Positions 60,345-64,000 of a stretch of DNA of 64,000 nucleotides are shown here, one piece after another. Made by a program: the position numbers and the translations under genes. The DNA is from Tulasnella sp. 424. Lineage: Eukaryota; Basidiomycota; Agaricomycetes; Cantharellales; Tulasnellaceae. The stretch's first letter is position 1. Each line of letters begins with the position of its first letter. The stretch lies in NCBI GenBank assembly GCA_019633425.1, contig WSUB01000071.1:62001-126000 (forward strand), given 5' to 3'. Below the pieces are notes generated by a model. The model was not told the DNA's origin and did not search any database. It saw only the letters and a list, made by a program, of their open reading frames with translations.

Positions 60345-63300
60345 ATGCCGAGACTCAATAGGGAAGAGGTAGACGTTACATCCTCACTGAAGAATATTCT
60401 TGACAACTATCCAGCTGGCTCGGCGACCCTGCGCGAATTCCTGCAAAATACCGATGATGCCGGGGCGAAGACTCAGGTATGGCTTGGTCAATATCTTGTG
60501 TGTCGATTCTGATCAGCGATACCAGGTTTTTATCCTGGACACTCGTACCTTTGGCTCAACATCGCTGGTCGGTTGCGAGCTCGACGTCTGCCAGGGACCT
60601 GCCATCATTGCTACGAATAATGCTTACTTCAAAAAGAAGGATTGGAAGGCAATAACAACGATTCTCAACTCTTCCAAGACCCAAGATGAGACCAGCACCG
60701 GAAAATACGGTCTGGGGTTTCGGTCCTGCTACCATGTAATGCGGCTTCCAGGCCACTATTCTAACCTGAACTGACGCAGCCGGACCCTTGTTCGTAGATC
60801 ACGGACAACCCTCACATCCTCTCCCACGACAACCTCCTCATACTTGATCCGCATGCGCGCGTCGAGAAGTTCCCGGGCGGCTTCGATCTTAGTACTAGGC
60901 GCAAGCCCAACGACGAAGGCAAGATTGAGCGCGATGTTTATGAGGACCACTTTGCCACTTTCAGATCCGTCCTCGGGCCAGAGGACGATTTTTACCCGGG
61001 AACCGCCATTCGACTCCCACTTCGCTTACCTGGATTCGAAAGCAAGCTCAAGTCAACCCCAACAGAAGTTGCGGACGCGCGGAAGATGTTCAAAGAATTC
61101 GTCGCGAAGGAGCTCCCCGAAGCCATGCTTTTTTTGAAGAACATCAGGGAGATCAAACTCATTGAAATCGATTTGAAAGGCGCAGAGACTGTGCTCGCTA
61201 CTGCCACGCTCGAGAAATTCGATGTTGCTGGGCCTCAGCCGAGTGAAGGTCGCGTCAAACGGGATCAAACCAGCCACCATCGCGTTACCGTCACGCTCCA
61301 AATCGGGTCTGCTCTCCCAGTAGCGAGGAGCTGGATTATTACTCACTTTGTGGAGAAGTACGAGAGTGCATCGGGTCACATGGCTCGGCGTCTTAAACGT
61401 CTTCCAAGCCATGTTGAGAAGGACATGTCCGAGGACAAGCTCTTTCCGCGCGTCGCCCTCGCTTTCCCCATTTCGCAGGGTGTCACCACCGCCCCCGACC
61501 CCAACGGACGCCTTTTCACCCTACTACCGCTACCTATCATGACCAACTTCCCCGTGCACATCAGTGCGGTATTGGCTCTCGTATCCAGTCGTCAGAATTT
61601 GCGCAACTCGACGGATGTCGAGGCAGGGAGCCGCGAGGAGTAAGTCAATCATGCATTTGCTCGATATCGTAAGGTCTCAGAATTAATGTCTTATATAAAC
61701 TAGGTTCCTAGTCGAGTGGAATCGCGCCATATTCTCCGAATTTGTACCCAAGGCGTGGGCAGCCCTTCTTGACCACCTCGTCACACAGCAGTCTGCCGAT
61801 TCTTCTTCGGCGCCCTGCCCCACCATCAACGTCTTCGAAGCTTGGCCTGGTCCCGTCGCAAGCCAAGATGGAGACCAAGGTTACTGGTACCCTCTCCCGT
61901 CTCGACTTTTGGAAGAAGCCGCCCGTAAAGCCGTTTGGCCCTTGCGCGGCAAGAGATCCCAACTCTCTACTCTTAGTGATGTCCTAGTGGCAGCGGAAGA
62001 AGAGAATGTCGCGCCCCTCGCAGCACTCGAGGCGTGCAATGTTCCTTTGGTCATCATCCCCCAGCGAGTCTTCAACCTCATCCAAATGTCAGAGTTCAAC
62101 AAGGCCATTCTTACTCCCGAAACTGCTTATCCATATATCAAGGTGATTACCCCACATTTCCTTCACACATTCAGCTGTGCTTATACCTTACTACTATGTA
62201 GAAAAACTCCCGCACGGTATCCGACCTCGACGCTGCAACTAGGAGGTCCATTTGTGACTGGCTTGTCTCTGCGAACGACATCCGTCTGATCCTCAACCTT
62301 CCCATCATCCCCCAAGTTCAAAACAAACACACTTCTATCACATCGTACGACAAGTACACCATGGCAGCCGAGTCCGAAGCAGCGATCTTCAGCACCGTGG
62401 ACCAAAACCTTCTCGCCGGAGCATCAATGTCAGCTGCAACTCGTCAACTCCTCCTCAGCAATTCGGCGGGAAGGGTTCGGCCTGTTGGTCCTGCGGAAGT
62501 CGCGCGTTATCTGGAGAGCCAAGTCCCCACATCCACGCTGGCTAATATTTCTGGCGTGAAGCCCGCAACGTTCAACTGGTTGATCGAGTTCTGGAGTTGG
62601 CTGGACGGGTGGGAGAAGCTCGACGAGCTGGTCGACGATACCCCTGCCTGGAGCACGATCCAGGACCTGCATGCGCTGCCTTTACGTCTAAGCAGCGGGG
62701 GACTTGCCCTTCGACTCGTCGAAAAGTCCGCGGTCCGATCTGGGGGCTTGGACGCGGAGGTCGTGGCGGCGTTAACCGCTCTAGAGGTTCCGATGCTCGA
62801 GAGCTCGATGTCCACTGGTTCAGCTGTTCAACATGTGTCAAAGAGCCACAGTGACGTCGTATTCATCCTCCAAGGCCTCCGGAAAAACAAGTCATTTGCA
62901 CACCTCAATCAGGCATCTCGCCAGACCTTGCATGAGTTCTTCACTCAGCAGTTGTCCAACCACCTTCGGCCCGCCGGAAGAGCCTGTCAACGAGAAACGC
63001 TCAGCGTCGAGTCGCGGAATGCGTTGCGAACCCTGCCAATCTTTCCCATCTTCAATCCTGGTCGTCGAGACGGTAACAGCACCACGTTCGACGTCGCTCC
63101 GGAAGGTGCTTGTTTTGTGGACAACTCCGTCCAGGTCATCCCGAGCATTCGAGGCGCACCCTTTGTCAGCCATGACCAGGGAAGGATCCTACATACCGCA
63201 TTGGAGGAGCGATGCGTCCTTGGAGAGGTTGACGTCTTGCGAAAGGCCATCAGCCCGGAGGCGTGGAGCCAGCAGGACCGGGTGGCGGGTCTCCTCTCAG

Positions 63301-64000
63301 CTCTCATAGACAGGTTGATCAATCGGCTGAATGAATTGGGAGCGGCTACTCGCTCAACAGTTGGAGAGCTACCGATTGTGGAAGTAGGAGGTCGCCGGCA
63401 GAGTCCAAATCAAGTGGTCGATCCGAGCTCAGGCCTTGCTGGACTTTACGACGCGGAAGATGAAGTGTTGCCTGTCGGACAGTTTGCAAGAGAAGACGCG
63501 GGATCCTACATCAGCCAGCTGCGAAATTGCGGGATGATCCTTACGACGTTGACGCCTGCCGCAATCAAGGAACGGGTTGATCGAATTGCGAACCAGTCAC
63601 GTCCTATGAAGGATAGAGCGGAGAAAGCTTTACGCCTACTCAAGCTTCTAGAATCGTACACCCAACCCGGAGAGCAGATATTGCCGCCGGAAACCATCGA
63701 AGTTCTGGTTAGCTCAGCGTGGCTCCCCGTTGCGGATAAATTTTATACGCCATCGGAGTGTTGGGACAGTCGACCGAACGACGCCATACTTTGCGACCTG
63801 GTCTTGCCACGAATCTCGGTTACCGTCAATACGCAGGATCTTCGGCATTGCCTTGGATGGACTCGAGTTCCCTTCGCGATTCTCCAAACCCAACTTATCG
63901 AATCCTTGAAAACCAATGCGGACTCTTCAGAAACCCCCCAGACCGACGCTTTGGACAGAATCGAAGCAGTCCTGAAGGAGCTTGCGTCGGAATTCCAAGC
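60345..64000 (+). CDS. Copy G: 5' part of a sacsin-sacsin-BTB gene, running off the window
   Basis: Exons visible: 60345-60476, 60526-60735, 60798-61639, 61704-62142 and 62202 to the window end (exon 5 unfinished); about 1140 residues, open throughout. Exon 3 is one codon shorter than in F. Module 1 is class II: LREFLQNTDDAGA, GKYGLGFRSCYH, and Asn76 in TNNAYF in place of Asp, as in F. The LLPLPIMTNFPVHI segment is present in exon 3. Exon 5 contains the class II marker STGSAVQHVSKSHSDVVF and a short deletion after YLESQVPT relative to F. Module 2 and the BTB domain lie beyond 64000, so intactness cannot be judged. F is its nearest relative in coding and upstream sequence, which suggests that F and G were adjacent before the intervening 6 kb arrived. 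Confidence 0.

Noticed and set aside
1..64000. Bacterial operon, CRISPR, tRNA or rRNA
   Set aside because: The coding pattern is intron-rich with GT-AG junctions; no direct-repeat/spacer array and no cloverleaf or rRNA-like segment was seen.

Overview
The window reads as fungal nuclear DNA, most likely from an Agaricomycete (Basidiomycota). Genes are dense with short GT-AG introns (about 50-65 bases), CT-rich leaders precede ATGs in an A-at-minus-3 context, and a DUF6535-type membrane-protein fragment is present, a family I know chiefly from Agaricomycetes. The genus cannot be fixed from sequence alone.

Almost the whole window is a head-to-tail, plus-strand tandem array of one giant gene. 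Seven copies are visible, called A to G here: A (3' part only, 1-4760), B (6445-15257), C (16564-25333), D (26364-35099), E (35970-44721), F (45591-54377) and G (5' part only, 60345-64000). Full copies have 13 exons and 12 introns at corresponding positions and phases. They encode about 2680-2705 residues in the order: sacsin-type Bergerat/HSP90-like ATPase module 1, sacsin-type module 2, C-terminal BTB/POZ domain. I rebuilt every exon by hand, and lengths agree between copies to the base except where stated. B, D, E and F are open end to end. G is open as far as it is visible. C is a pseudogene (17-base tandem duplication with an in-frame stop, a 1-base deletion, a mutated splice donor and a lost stop codon). 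A carries a single CAA-to-TAA stop that removes the BTB domain.

Copies fall into two sequence classes: A/B/E (class I) and C/F/G (class II). D is a mixture, and C joins a class I 5' end to a class II body. Intact copies differ at ATPase key residues: B and D have altered the Mg-binding Asn of module 2, while F and G have Asn for the probable adenine-binding Asp of module 1. The pattern fits birth-and-death evolution with gene conversion or unequal crossing-over and possible specialisation.

Between F and G about 6 kb of unrelated sequence interrupts the array: fragments of a DUF6535-family gene (54774-58422) and a near-perfect inverted repeat with arms of about 350 bp (58799-59590). Other intergenic gaps (0.9-1.7 kb) hold promoter-proximal blocks conserved between copies and short repeated modules. 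No tRNA, rRNA, CRISPR or intact transposon was seen.

Working model (inference): the proteins are chaperone-like ATPases fused to a BTB domain that could recruit a Cullin-3 ubiquitin ligase, kept as a diversifying tandem family. [Form note: the original gave no feature confidence values; every 0 in that field is a placeholder, not an estimate.]
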